Shown piece after piece: positions 1-13,275 of a stretch of 64,000 nt of DNA (its first letter is position 1; each line of letters starts with the position of its first letter). The translations under genes were made by a program, and so were the position numbers. The stretch comes from Strobilurus pachycystidiatus (Eukaryota; Basidiomycota; Agaricomycetes; Agaricales; Physalacriaceae). Below the pieces are notes generated by a model. It was not told where the DNA came from and searched no databases. It saw only the letters and a program-made list of their open reading frames with translations. The stretch covers positions 372,001-436,000 of the forward strand of contig JAHLMK010000013.1 of the NCBI GenBank assembly GCA_019915135.1, written 5' to 3'.

Positions 1-2189
1 AAACGCTGCTACTGAGTGGAGGCAGTTTGGCGATAGAGCGCCAGATTTTCGGTATACGTTGTAAATCTCGGGGTAGTCAACGCTTCTATGAAAGCTGCGA
101 GTTGCTCATGAGATCAATTCATGACATTTTGCTGTGTGTTCACGCTCGCGGCTCCGGGCTCATCCCGGCCGAGGAAACCCTGTCACCTAAAATGACACTC
201 CTGAAAATGGGCTTTGCATATGTGGGACTGGTAATCGATCGATTCACGTATGTGCGTTTGCTCTCATGATGACAGGACGCGTCCATCTATATAGTATCAA
301 GCGCGTCAAGCCGCGACCACGTGAGTTGTCAATGACCAGCCCAAATCAAATTGTGATGGTCCTACTAATACTATACATGGCGTGGACCCATCCAAACACT
401 GAGTACTATGGACGGGTCTCGCCAGAGATAGCAGCGCGATCTTATGCCATCACCTTGTTACCAAGTTGTTGGTGACTGGCGACCGTGTTCGGAGACACCG
501 CCTCAGGTCTCGTTCGATATCCTGTCTGGGAAGCGGACCTTTTGACTTCGAGCAGTCCTCCGTGACGCGACTTGACCCAGACTTAACCTCAGTACGACGC
601 GTCGCTTGGTGAGAATATGCGGCATTGTATTTTGTCCATTCTGCAGCTAAAATGGGCCTACGACCACCGAGAAAAAGTTTCATTGTGGTCCAATTGTGTG
701 AATGGACGCAGTAGATCCGGCAACACTTAGCTGTTGAACCAGTAGTGAGCTGTACTCGTGGGAAGATGCATCTGCAGGGCTATTGTTCCTGGGAATCTGG
801 CCACACTCGAAACAGTCAAATTTAACAGCGGATCAGCAAGTTTGCAGCTCATACTGCGATCACGATCGAGACTTTTACCACATTCGGTCCTCCTCCCAGT
901 TGTTGTGCGTTCAATAATGTCAAGTACTGAGTGCTTTCCAAAACTTCCTGTGTCATTCTTGATTGTGCGGCGGTCGGTGGGTTCCAGGTGCGGTTCCTGA
1001 TGTTCCGAGGGATGTTCCAAAATGATTCGATGCATTCCCGACGACAGATACACATTTTCTCGGGCGCTAAAGTCAGAGGGAAAGAGGCGCTTGCCTCATC
1101 GAGTCTAAGTATTTCATTCTCGATCACAGACCAGAACGCGCTTGCGTTTTTCGATGCGAAAAGACTCAACCAAGGTCGCATTCCCAACACGTGCAGAGCC
1201 CGCTATAGCAGGCTATAGCTATGCGTGACCGACATGATTCAATACCGGAGAACGAAATTGCGACAGCGTATCAGTTGTCTAGTCCGGCTACAGTCATACG
1301 GAGCGCTAAGCAACAGTGTATCCGCGAGACATACTTGGGTGAGCATATGTCCAGTTATGACCAGAGTCAGACACAGTGCATTGGGGGTGGCGGGTAGTAG
1401 AGCAGATCTTGGGCGGAGGGGGTACTTGGCGCTTGGCGGAGATCCAAGACTCTCGGCAGACGTCGACGATGCGTCAGCGGCGGGATATACACATGCTTGC
1501 CTTCATTGAGAGCTTGGACTCCGTTGGAGGCGGTGTTCGGAGAAGATGGGGAGAAAAGGAACAGTCGACCTATTCGAGAGTTGGGGCATATCAATATTTA
1601 TACGCGCAAGCTGCGCAAGCCAAGATGGGAAGGCTGTGTACCTGCTCGGAGGCTGCTCCAGTGGCTGAATTGACTATTTAGGAGACACCGTCAGTGTTGC
1701 TGGCGCGGCATACTCTAGATGACCTACAAGCTTCATAGAAGTCTCAGTGACACGGCCGTAGTCACTGCGTCTACACAGCAATGACATGTAAGTATGAGTT
1801 GGAATCAAGAGCCTTCCGGAGGAAAACCTCCGATTAGGCGCGAATCGGACGACTTCTAAGTCTGATACTGGAGTTCAAAGAGGACTGGGAAGACTGAGGG
1901 AAACGCAGCTTTGACCATAGACAGCGTGGAAGGTGATTGTGAATTATGTTCTGTATGTAATTGATTGATTTCGGGAAAACCGAAATAAATAAGTAAGTCG
2001 CTCAATGGGGATTGACATCAACAAGGCGATGCCTTGACGGCCCTGCATCAGTGCATGGGCCTTTGACAAATTATCAGTATTACCTACTTCCAGTACTTGA
2101 ACCTCGTTCTCATCCACAGCGCATGCCCCACTCGCGCGTCTCTCTACTCTATCACTCAGTCGCACTTCCTCTACCTCGCCGTCCGCACC
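1..2189. other. Gene-free left end
   Basis: No open frame here shows recognisable protein similarity or a plausible chain of spliced exons; all frames are short and biased like random sequence. I see no tRNA or rRNA pattern. The last 150 bases (about 2040-2189) are presumably the 5' leader and promoter of the downstream calcium ATPase gene, being rich in CTC/TCT pyrimidine runs as is common in basidiomycete leaders. Confidence 0.5.
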
Positions 2190-5100
2190 ATGAACCCGCC
2201 ACCAAGTCCTACCATCATAATCCAGCCTGCCAATGGGGTCGACGAGGACCAACAACAGACTCCCTACAGCCCTCCTCAGCATGGCCACGGACACAGCGAC
2301 AGCCTCAGCGTTCCCACCGGTGCTCACAATCATGTCCGGCGACCGTCAGTGGAAGTGCCTAATTCACCCTGGTCGGACGATGGCTCTTCTGCGCCTCCGT
2401 CCCCCACATTGACCAACTCCTCCGTTCATTACGCCACGACCCTCGCTCTACGTGAAAACCAGCCCGAAGAGAAATTTGGCTCTGTTCGCTCGGAGTCTGG
2501 TGTCTCTAGTAACGGTGGCGATACGCTCAATGGACATGAGGACACCCACTCCATAAACGCGATAGTCGACACAGCGCCACGTTCTCATTCCAGGTCGCGC
2601 TCGGAAACAACCACAGCAGTGTCAGACGGCACTCCATCAAAGAAAGATAAGAAGGGGAAGAAAAAGAAGGTCAAGGCGGAGGAGGAGGAGGAGGAGAAGG
2701 AGGAGGAACTTACTGGACACCGCGCGGAACTTCAGCAAGATCTCAATTGCGATCCCTCACCATTCAAGTTCAAACCTTACGAACTCGCCCACATGCTTGA
2801 TCCCAAGTCATTCGACACGCTCCGGTCGATGGGCGGGACTGCGGGACTCCTCCACGGTCTGGGCACAAGCAAAGAACGCGGGCTCTCCAAATCTCATGAC
2901 GCTCCACCGGGGGCGGGGAAAGGCGCGTCTCATCGCCACGACCCGAACAAGCCGTCTATATTGCTCACAGAGCCTGGAGGAGATGTTCACTCCGCACATG
3001 CTCCCTCGGACACGGAAGGCGATGTCTTCTCTGCTCCCATCTCGGAGCACAGGCGGGTCTATGGGCCGAACGTTCTCCCTGTACGGGCTAGCAAAACCTT
3101 GTTGCAGCTAATGTGGACTGCTCTGAAGGACAAAGTTCTTGTACGCATTCCTTCGCCTCAATTCAACTTTTTGTGTCTGATAATTTACACCCCCAGATTT
3201 TATTATCTATCGCTGCCGCTATTTCTCTCGCTCTGGGCTTATATCAGGATTTCGGGGTTACGAGGTCCCCCGATGACGGACCTCCCGTCGATTGGGTTGA
3301 GGGGGTGGCTATAATGATCGCAATTGCCATAGTTGTGCGTTTCTCCCCCTTGCTTTCGTTTCACGCCCCCTGATAACTTCAACAGGTTATAGTAGGATCG
3401 GTCAATGATTGGCAGAAGGAGCGACAATTCAAGGTGCTCAACGAGAAGAAGGAAGAGCGGGCTGTCAAGGTGATCCGAGACGGAATCGAGACATTAGTGG
3501 ACATCAAGGTGTGTATTCTCGCTCAATTCAGCCAGAGTCTTCTCTCATGCACTCCACAAACAGGATGTCGTCGTTGGTGACATCGCTCTGCTGGAGCCAG
3601 GCGAAATCGTTCCTTGTGATGGGGTATTTCTTGGCGGCCACAATGTCAAATGCGACGAATCTGGTGCAACGGGAGAGTCGGATGCTATCAAGAAGCTTAC
3701 GTTCGAGGAATGTCAGAAGCGCCAGGGCGACGAGCTGAAGCACACGGACTGTTTCATTGTCAGTGGGTCGAAAGTCTTGGAAGGTGTTGGCAAATACGTC
3801 ATCGTTGCTGTCGGGACTAAGAGTTTCAATGGCCGTATCATGATGGGTATGCGCATTCACACACAATGATTCAGGCATGTCGGCTCATCTAACCACTCAA
3901 CAGCACTGCGCGGCGGTGGCGAGAACACACCCTTGCAGTTGAAACTCAACTACCTGGCCGAACTGATTGCAAAGCTCGGATCTCTCGCTGGTCTCATTCT
4001 TTTCTCAGCTTTGATGATACGATTCTTTGTACAACTAGGGACCGGTAAACCTGAACGGTACGCCAAAACCGGGTCCATTTTTGCTCTCAACTGAATGGCG
4101 CTCATAGGACTGCAAACGAGAAGGGTATAGCCTTCGTAAACATCCTTGTCATCTCTGTCACTTTAATTGTGGTTGCTGTGCCGGAAGGTTCGTCTCCGTC
4201 GGACTATACACTGACTTAGCTGACTTCGATTGACTGAACTTTAGGCTTGCCCCTTGCGGTTACTCTGGCTCTGGCGTTCGCAACGAAACGGATGACTTAC
4301 GAAAAACTTTTGGTTCGCGTACTTGGTTCTTGCGAGACGATGGCCAATGCGTCGGTGGTTTGTACCGACAAAACGGGTACACTGACCCAGAACGTGATGA
4401 CCGTTGTCGCTGGCTCTATTGGTATCCAGGCGAAGTTTGTCCAGAATCTCGAGGACAACCAGACTCGGACGAACGCCGATCATCCTGATGACAGTGGTCG
4501 CAAACATGTGGAAGACTTCTCTCTCGACCAGTCGCAGCTCAACGAAGTCCTTTCCCCTCCGCTACAGACGCTCCTCAATGCTGCCATCTCTGTCAACTCT
4601 ACGGCTTTCGAGGACAACGACCCTGAGAGCGGCGAGAAGATCTTGATTGGCAGCAAGACAGAGACCGCGCTCATCAAGTTTGCGCAGGCTAACAAATGGC
4701 CTGACTTCCAGAAGATTCGTGCATCTGCTGAAGTCGACATCGTCCAGATGATTCCATTCTCGAGCGAAAGAAAGTCTATGGGCGTCGTCGTCAAGATTGG
4801 GACCAACAAGTGGCGTCTTCATGTCAAGGGTGCCAGCGAAATTCTTACGCGCAAGTGTACGAAACACGTCGTTGTTCACGAAGTCGGCCATGGCAAGGAA
4901 TTGTCTCCCGATGACGATGTCGAAGTGGTGCCCATCAGCGAACTCGACGCCGATAACATTTCTCGTACCACCATCTTCTATGCCAACCAAATGCTCCGGA
5001 CCATCGCGCTCTGCTACCAGGACTTCGACTCATGGCCTCCTGCGGGTACTGCATTTGACGACCAAAATGAGGTATGCATCTGATCTGCCGTTCTGTGTGC

Positions 5101-6813
5101 ATGCATGCTGACATTCATCGAGGTGGATTACGATACGCTGTCCAAGGAGCTAATTCTCATCGGTATCGTCGGCATCGAAGACCCACTGCGGGAAGGAGTT
5201 AGAGAGGCTGTGGCGAAGTGCCACAGAGCCGGTGTTACAATCAAGATGTGCACCGGCGACAACGTCTTGACAGCGCGCTCCATCGCCACGCAATGCGGTA
5301 TCTTCTCGCCTGGTGGGATTATCATGGAGGGACCGGTTTTCCGCAAACTGGAGAAAGCAAGCATGATGGATATCGTTCCGCGCTTACAGGTTCTTGCCCG
5401 GTCATCACCAGAGGACAAGAAGCTGTTGGTCGAGACTTTGAAGGACTTGGGCGAGATTGTTGGTGTCACTGGCGATGGCACCAACGATGGCCCGGCGCTC
5501 AAGACTGCCCACGTTGGGTTTTCTATGGGTATTGCTGGCACAGAAGTTGCCAAGGAGGCCTCCGATATTATTCTTATGGACGACAATTTCGCCTCCATTG
5601 TCAAGGCTATTATCTGGGGCCGCTGCGTCAACGATGCCGTGCGGAAGTTTTTACAGTTTCAGATCTCGACGAACGTCACAGCCGTGGTCATAACCTTTGT
5701 GTCCGCGGTGGCGTCCGTGGAGGAGGAACCTGTTCTTACAGCGGTGCAGTTGCTCTGGATTAACATCATTATGGACACGTTTGCGGCCCTTGCGCTCGCC
5801 ACGGATCCTGCTAGCGAGAAACTCTTGAACCGCAAACCGGAGAAGAAGACCGCGCCGCTTTTCTCTGTCGACATGTACAAGATGATTCTCGTCCAGTCGG
5901 TGTACCAAATCATCGTCTCCCTTATCTTCCACTTCCTCGGTCACCGCATCCTAGGCTTGGACAATTCAAAGCACAACGATAAGGTCGTTCAAACCCTGGT
6001 CTTCAACGCTTTCGTCTTCGCGCAGATCTTCAACTCCGTCAACTGTAGGCGCCTAGATCGACATCTCAACATCTTTGAAGGGATAACCAAGAATTATTAC
6101 TTCATTGCCATCACGCTTATTGGTAAATCTTGCTGCTGGCGGTGTGTTGCCCTTGCTGATATATCTCGTACAGAGCTTGTGGTTCAAGTCATAATCGTCT
6201 TTGTTGGCGGCGCTGCATTCCAAGTAACACGGATTGGCGGTCGCGAGTGGGGCATTTCTCTGGCACTTGGCATTGTCTCAATACCACTCGGAGTTGTTGT
6301 ACGGTTACTGCCCAACGGACCTTTCGAACGACTCTTCAAGTTGACTCGCCTCATGGGACGGGAAGACTCTGAATTACCAACCGAGGCACCGCACGCTGGG
6401 TGGGGTGGCGCGATCACCATCGTTCAGGACAATCTGGGGACGTTCGCCAATTTGCGTGGAGGTCGTGTCCGGTCGTCATCGTTCGTCTTCAAGAACAGGT
6501 CCGCAAAGCTCAACCAGAGTGGAGGAAAGATAAATAGCTCGATGGGAATGTACGTGTCTTTCTTGATGTCAGCCTAAGCATTTTGGCTGACGCATCCAAT
6601 AGGTCGGAACTCTTGACTATGGCGCCAACGTTGATGGCTGGTGCTGTCGCTGCGGGACACAGTTATATTCAAGGGAGCCTATCCGATCCAACACGCAACG
6701 ATCCATCACGGTCATCAGCCGCCCTCTGGGAGGGAAAGCTTCAACTACATCCAGATACCCCGAAAGACAGTGTAGTGTACAAGCGGTACGGCGGGGAATC
6801 AAATATTGTCTAG
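2190..6813 (+). CDS. P-type Ca2+-transporting ATPase, type IIB (Pmc1-like)
   Basis: Multi-exon gene for a protein of about 1,380 residues that pumps Ca2+ out of the cytosol, by family knowledge at the vacuole in fungi. The start is the ATG at 2190 (reading MNPPPSPT). The N-terminal 300 residues are Ser/Pro-rich with a Lys/Glu run (codons near 2640-2710). Visible hallmarks are TGES in the actuator domain (about 3670), PEGLP in the ion-binding helix (split by an intron near 4190-4244), the phosphorylation motif CTDKTGTLT (about 4360), TGDGTND (about 5470), and a C-terminal membrane block with NIIMDTFAALALATDP. At least nine introns of 50-58 nt are needed, near 3140, 3335, 3511, 3846, 4057, 4187, 5072, 6123 and 6550. 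The intron at 6123-6173 is 51 nt and stop-free, so it could be mistaken for coding sequence. All core motifs are present and the gene looks intact. Confidence 0.95.
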
Positions 6814-6997
6814 ATTCATTTCTCTTGTTTTCAGGGTTTGACCAAGCATGTTACTCGCATTTTTACATTCATGATTACATATACGCACTAATACACATTG
6901 ACGAAGAAGGATGGATCGGTCTCAGAACCTAGTCTCGAGGCGCATGATCGATGAGATAGTAATACCACGCGACATTTTGTCCCTACCAACTCCCGCC

Positions 6998-9152
6998 ATG
7001 ACGGCTGCACTGAGTGATCTTGAACTCAGACTGTCAACTTTTCTCATAGAAAACTTTGGCCCATCAGCCACTGCCGACGATGAAGAAGACGCCGACGAAC
7101 CGCCCCTTCAGCGGCGAGGACGACAGTTTATCACCATCCTGAAGAAGCTCTGCAGTCTTGTGCGGAATGCCGGCGACCTCGAGCGGGAGAGTCTCATTTC
7201 ACGCGTCGATGCTCTGATCAACAAAGCAGTAAACGCCAACAACGACGCTGGGTCGAAGGATCGCTGGATCTTTGAGGGTGGTGAATTCGATTCCTTTGGT
7301 CACGCTGCGGGGGAACTTGTCGAAAGCAATGAACCTGCGTTGGATTTGGGCGAGTCGTTTCTCTCTTTCTTCGTATCAGTTGATCAACTGAGGGGGTGTG
7401 TGCAGATTCGGGCGCGCAGGACGCCGTCATGCAGATGATGCTTAGTATGCTGGGCTTGGCTCCAAAACGGAAAGGCACTGGTCGGTATCTAGACGCCATC
7501 CAGCACACCTGAATTCACTTATTGTTGTCTGACCAGGCAATGCTGCATTCACGAAAGCATTTGGAACTCAGCAATCTTGGGAGCAGACCCTCCAAAAGCC
7601 GCACCCTTCGACGACACTTCTGTCGCGCTTCAACGCAAAGTTCTCAGCTCCCTGGTGTTCTCCATACACAGGAACGTTAGCGCAAGCCGTTTACGAGGCG
7701 CGTTGCGAGATCGAAAGTGGCTATCTCCATGTTCCTTTGGGTATGTGTATCTCTGCGGACAAGGAGTATCTCGCTGTGGCATGCGCAGGGGGGATCAAGA
7801 ACCGTGATCCTATCATTTACAATTTTCCTCTCGCTGGGTCCGAGGCGAGCATCGAAACTCCGTCACCTGAATGTCCGACAGTGGGCTTAGGCAGCGTCGC
7901 TCATATCCTTACTACCGACGCCTCGAGGAAGCTCACGTTTATCGCTGACGGGGAACGGATCAAGTCTTACCACTGGGAGACCGAACTTCCTGTTCACACA
8001 TTGGCCTCTCCTGGACGCTCGAATGGCCCAATCACGGTTCTGTCCGGGAAGCTTCTGAGGGCGGCAAACGGGAAGCTGCATGTATGGGCGCTAGATGATC
8101 AACCCACCCACGGACCGAAGGGTAAGAAAAGGGTTGGTAAGAAGTATAGGCATGAAGTGGGCTGGGCGGACCCCGACGATGTTGAATATTCTGGCGGAAG
8201 CTCTCCGACCACTACGCTGCCGCTGTCTGAGGAGCTGAACCAATGGGACATTGTGTACTGGATCAGTCATCCGTCGATGGCAGGAACGATGATAACTGCC
8301 GCCAAGAAGCAGTGCGGAATGGTCACGGTCGACCTTCAGCATGGAGGCAAAGTTGGGACAAAATTCATCGGACAGGGAGGCCAATCGATCAGCTTTTCGA
8401 CGGATGCGTCTGCAGATGCGAACGTCTTCGCCAGTGGTTGCGAGGATGGCCACATCCGTCTTTGGGACGTACGCCAGCCTTTGCCGGTTCTGACGCTTGC
8501 TGCTGGGGGCCGTTCTATGCCATCGGTGGCACTGGCTCATCCGGATGGAATACCCAGTAAGCGATTCAATGAATCTCGAAATGGGATTCTAAACTTGATC
8601 TCAATAGCTATCTTTGGCGGATGTGAAAAGGGTGAAGTCATCAAGGTGTGGGACATTCGAGGACGACAAATGGTGTACGAGCTCGCTACCGGAAACAACA
8701 AAGTCACCGCGCTGTCATGGGATGGCACGAGGAACACGTTATGGGCTGCAACTGAATGCGATTATATGGATCGCATTGGCGTCCGACGTGGTTACCGACC
8801 TATTCATCTTCCTTCGTACGTCAAGAAGAGGGAAAGCGAAGCGAAAGGCCCGACTGCGGAGAAGGATACTTCAACTGAGGGATTCGGAAGACGAAGACGA
8901 ATCAGTGGAGCAAGAGGATGAATTTGACAGGGCTTGGCCTGAGAGAGCTTACCATCGAGAAGACTATTTTGGCGATGTTTATGACGAAGGGCATCATTCT
9001 ATTCGTATGGGGCTGTTACTGTTGCTTTTTTTATGATTCGCTGACGTTCAGTTGTAGTTCGTTATGTCTTCAAGTCCGATGCCAATCCTACTCGAATTCC
9101 GAGATATGGAGATGCCACACCATGGGAGGAGCAGGACTTCTATAAATTCTGA
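6998..9152 (+). CDS. WD40-repeat protein, tandem copy 1 (apparent frameshift)
   Basis: Upstream member of a tandem pair with the gene at 9297, alignable over its whole length. The start ATG at 6998 is chosen because it aligns with the start of copy 2; the 5' end carries an N-terminal helical region of about 130 residues. The central part is beta-propeller-like, with HIRLWDVRQ and VIKVWDIRGRQM as the clearest WD units. The first intron (7350-7405) must use a GC-AG splice to keep the alignment with copy 2, and the intron near 8555-8605 is 51 nt without a stop. An extra A in the AAA at about 8844-8846 shifts the frame. Without it the conserved acidic tail (DEFDRAWPERAYHRED, then RYVFKSDANPT to the stop at 9150-9152) reads on; with it translation ends at 8921. 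This may be a true mutation, a base-call error or a missed splice. The function is unknown; scaffold-type roles are usual for WD40 proteins. Confidence 0.75.
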
Positions 9153-9296
9153 TGTATACATTTGGCGCCATTATGTATCTCTACTTGCTCTTTGTAATTT
9201 AATGAATCCGAATGTCACGGTTCAGGTACCTACTGGTACTATGCTCAAATCGAAGCCACGTCAAAGTCGTCCGACGCAACTTGTCCTTCCACCACC

Positions 9297-11459
9297 ATGG
9301 CCACGTCGATCGAACTTCTCGATGGACTAGAACGCAGACTCTCCGATTTCATTCAAGCTCGTATACGCACTCCCCACTCAGATGAGGAGGAAAAGGAAGA
9401 AAAGGCTGCACGAGCTGCCGGCGACTCGCTCCTTCACAGGAATGAAAGAGAGTTCATCTGCATTCTTGCTGAGATTATCGATGTCGTGCGCAAAACCCCC
9501 GAAAGCGAAAGGCTTTCTCTGATCCAACGCGTCGATACGCTCACCAACGACGCGGTCAATGCCAACAACGAAGCTTACGAGGATAGCCGATGGATTTTTG
9601 AGGACGGCGAGTTTCACTCTTTTGCTCATGCTGATGGGGAGCTGGTCAAAAGCACGGAACCAAAACTTGCCATGAGTGAGTAGCGGCACGGTACCAGCGA
9701 GATGGTCTGTAGCTGACCTGTGCAGACGCGGATGCCCAGGATCATCTTATGGCAATCTTCCTGGATTTCATGCCCGCAGAGAAGAAGACTGATGAATTTC
9801 GTGAGTTGATTCTCAAGAGTCCGCTATTTGATAGCCAATCCATCCCAATTAGACGCGCACTTCAAAAAGACCTTCGATTCACCAGTACCATGGGACCAGA
9901 CAATCCAGAAGCCGCACCCTTCGACTACTCTTCTGGCGCGCTTCAACGAGAAAACAACTGCTCCTTGGTCTTCTCCATATACTACGCCTATTGCTCAAGC
10001 CGTATATGAAGCACGCTGTGAAATTTCAAGTGACGGCGTCGTCATGCCCGCCGATCTAAGTATCGCCGCCGACGGTAGTTGTCTTGTGCTAGCAGGAGCT
10101 GGGGGTTGGAAAAATCGCGAGCCAGTTCTGCTTTATTGCTCACTAGATGCATCGGGGGATGGGATCCCATCGTTACGCTCCCCGCGTCGCATCGGCCTGT
10201 CCTCTGTCGGCTCTACTGTCGCCAGCGATCCTTCCAGGAAGCTCGTCTTCATTGCTGATGAAGATCGCGTCAAATCCTTCAATCTTGAAACGAACAAAGC
10301 TGTTCACACCCTCTCGTCCGAATCAGAGGGCCCCATTACCGTCCTCACCAGCGGGAATCTTTTTCGTGGCGGTAAAGGACGGATTGAAGTCTGGGACCTC
10401 GACGAGCAGCCGACTCATGGCGAGGATGGAAAGGGTTTTGTCGGCGAAAAGATCAGCGTCGATGACATATGGAACGAACCAGAGAACATCGAGCCCTCCG
10501 CAGGCAGCGTCCCTTCCTCGACGATTTCACTGGCCAACGAACTGAAGGACTGGGATATTGCTTATTGGACGCCTCATCCGAACACACCGAATACCTTGAT
10601 CACGTCCGCCCATAAGCAATGCGCGTTGGTCGCGATTGACGTTGAACACGGCGGCAAGGCTGGGACTAGGTTCATCGGGCATGGTGGATTGGCTCACTCG
10701 TTTTCGACGGACGCGTCTGCTGCGCCCAATCTCTTTGCGACCGGATGTCATGATGGACACATTCGCTTGTGGGATGTACGCCAGTATTTGCCAGTTCTTA
10801 CTCTGGGAGTTGGTTGGCATTCCATGCCGGCCGTCGCCCTCGCCCATCCAGATGGTATACCAAGCAAGTAACTTTCTTTGTGGCTGCCTCATTCATTGCT
10901 TATAACATCCTCCAGCTATCTTTGGCGGTAGCGAGAAGGCAGAGGTCATCAAGATGTGGGATGTGCGCGGGCGGCAGATGGTGTACGAGCTCTCCACAGG
11001 GAATACATGCGTCTCGAATCTCGCATGGGATGGCACGAGAAATACGTTGTGGGCCGCAACCGACTGCGACTATATGGATCGTATGGGAAACTATCATGGG
11101 TACAGACCTATCAAACTCCCGGCATATGTGAAAAGGAGGGAGAGGGAAGAGATGGCTCGACGCCTCAGGGAACGAGGTGGCAACGCGGCGGATCTCGATG
11201 ATGTTGATTCAGAGGATGAGAACGAGGACGAGGATGACGAGGATGAATTGGATCGGGCGTGGCCTAAGAAGGCTTACCATCGCGAGAACTACTTCGGCGA
11301 TGTGTACGATGCCGGAGATCACTCTCTTTGTGAGTAGAGCAGTGTTGCTCCCATTGTGTTGCTAAGAGAATCCTTTCAGTGCGATATGTCTTCAAATCCA
11401 GCGCCAATCCTGATGTTACTCCTGCTTATAGTAGCGCCGATCCCTACAATAATCACTGA
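9297..11459 (+). CDS. WD40-repeat protein, tandem copy 2
   Basis: Intact paralogue of the gene at 6998. The ATG at 9297 lies in a strong context (ACCACCATGG). Introns fall near 9679-9725, 9799-9851, about 10867-10915 and 11334-11380, at the same places as in copy 1. The protein is about 590 residues: an N-terminal helical, charged segment (residues 1-130), then WD-type blades including HIRLWDVRQYLPVL and VIKMWDVRGRQMVYEL, and an acidic tail with a run of Asp/Glu before DRAWPKKAYHREN. The final exon encodes RYVFKSSANPDVTPAYSS and ends at 11459. Exact blade number cannot be counted by eye. A close neighbour copy, about 150 bp upstream, indicates local tandem duplication. No specific function can be assigned beyond a beta-propeller scaffold. 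Confidence 0.85.
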
Positions 11460-11593
11460 GTTGGCGAAGTTTATCTTTACATTCCATTGCTGATACCTAC
11501 TTGAATTGCGGTGCTTGATCATAGATTCATACTTCATTCTCTTGATCATATCATTACTGAACTTGTCCTCTCAACCGACACACCTCTTGTTGC

Positions 11594-12513
11594 TTATAGC
11601 AAGCCGTGAATCTCGGCGAACTCATCGTCATCCTGCCCGTGCTTTGGTACCTCGACTACACCTCGAATGACAGCGGCGAGCTTATCACCAACCAGGTGGG
11701 CAACAAAGGCGAGTGCCATATCGGACCCTACGCACTCGTCAAGGTTTGCTCATGTAGAGACGAAAGGACTTACCAGCGCTGACACCGGAACTCGTCCAGG
11801 TTTTTCCGTCAACGACCCAACGGGCCTTGGCGACCCAGGTGATGTCCTTCGGGGACGTAGCCTTGCCGAAGATAATCAGTGCCAACTACTTCAGGAGAAA
11901 AATGGACATAGAACGTACGACAGTCCTATTGAAGAGGAACTTGTTGGACGTAGCGCGCTTGCCACTCAGTACGCCCGCGCGAGCCAAGATGGCGCTTCCT
12001 ACACAGACGGACATGACATACTTTGCCTTGGGCGCCTGGGCAGCGATGAAGTCGACTTCGTCCTTCGGGGTCATGTCCTCGCCTGTGACAGGATCGGGGC
12101 CGGGACCTTTGAGTTTCAGAGAGTGTTGAGTGCTGAATTGAAGGATGGTTGTTTCACCTGCGGGAACCCATAGGATGTCGTATTGTGTTCCAGCCTTTTG
12201 CGCATCCGCGTATGTGGCCGTCGGACAGCAAGCGAGTCCTGCAGCGCCAATGAAGCTTTTCACTGGTTGCATCGTCGGCGCCAAGTAGTCGAAATGGAAG
12301 CGGTAGGGGACAAGTCCTGTAACCTCGGGAGGAAACAGTGGGGTGTCTGCAAGGTTCAGCACTATGAGAAGGAGGTGTGTCAATCAACTCATTGCATGCC
12401 AAGGGGTACGAGATCCACTGACTCCCAAGAATTTCAGTCGGAGGCACAAAATCGGCCATTGTTACTCCCTCACAGATACAGAATGCGACTTTGAGGACTT
12501 CAGGCGCAGACAT
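11594..12513 (-). CDS. DJ-1/PfpI (ThiJ-like) family protein
   Basis: About 250 residues read from the ATG at 12513 (MSAPEVLKVAFCICEG) to the TAA at 11594. The nucleophile elbow is visible as SVCVGSAILARAGVL, so Cys follows a small residue and precedes the Gly-rich helix as in the class-I glutamine-amidotransferase-like fold. Upstream, VPAGET and an acidic residue near the N-terminus (TEILG) fit the DJ-1 triad surroundings. Introns are about 12351-12410 (donor GTCAGT), near 11875-11900, and 11732-11777. Family members include glyoxalase III/deglycase-like proteins, proteases and isonitrile hydratases; the Val-Cys-Val-Gly elbow and the inserted N-terminal segment resemble the isonitrile-hydratase/AraC-N branch, but the substrate cannot be told from sequence. 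Confidence 0.85.
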
Positions 12514-13269
12514 GGCAATGGAATTTGAGATAATCGTCCATCAAGAAGGTGCAGCTGTCTTTATATATGACCCGGTGACGAGAATGGCCGGGAGGCAACG
12601 GACGAGTCAATTGAAGTCAATTGAGAATCAGATTTTGATGAAAGAGGCTGACTACTGTACTCGTAGTGCCGAAGGAGAACGTCCTAGGGATCTCCGATGA
12701 AGTTCTTTAGCAGCCGTAATCCTTCCGGATCTGGCGTTAGTTGCCTGGAACCACAAGGGGTTCAAACCAGTTTTACATATGTAAGTAGTAGACAGTTTCA
12801 TTCAATCTCTTGGATTTATAGAGAGACAAACCGTTTTCCAAAGCTAAGCCGGGTCACCTTCATCGCAACTTCGTTGAGTACACTCCGAAGTCGGGTATGA
12901 GTGTGGTCTTTACCCTCGAAGCGCGCAGTAAGGGCTTCGAAGCTGTAAGGCTCACCAGCGAGAATCACTTTGATGAAGTGGGTGACGAGTAGTTGTGTAG
13001 TTGTCTGACTCGTTTGGTAAACCGCTATACGCGTTGTTACTCGCCTGCATACATTTTCTGCAATCAACCAGTCGGTGCTTTCACTGATAGATTTGAAAAT
13101 TACCTGTCTGGATCGCACTGTGAGCAAGTAATGAAAAAAATTCTGCTGTGTATAATCAACACATGCTTGGGTTTGTCAATTCAGAAGCCTCGAATGAAGT
13201 TTGCGACCTCGAGGTGAGCAAGAGAGCCAAGTGCCATCACTTGGCTCCATAACAGAGGCTTGTAGCACT
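12514..13269. other. Intergenic, no gene; contains a perfect hairpin
   Basis: No coding sequence is recognised between the DJ-1-like gene and the transposon. At 13224-13247 there is a perfect 10-bp inverted repeat, GAGCCAAGTG and CACTTGGCTC, around the loop CCAT, 23 bp outside the target duplication of the transposon. Nothing else is evident. Confidence 0.5.
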
Positions 13270-13275
13270 GTATCG
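13270..13275 (+). repeat. Target-site duplication, left copy (GTATCG)
   Basis: Hexamer GTATCG directly before the first base of the left inverted repeat; the same hexamer in direct orientation follows the right repeat. The pair marks the insertion point of the 10-kb element. Confidence 0.85.
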
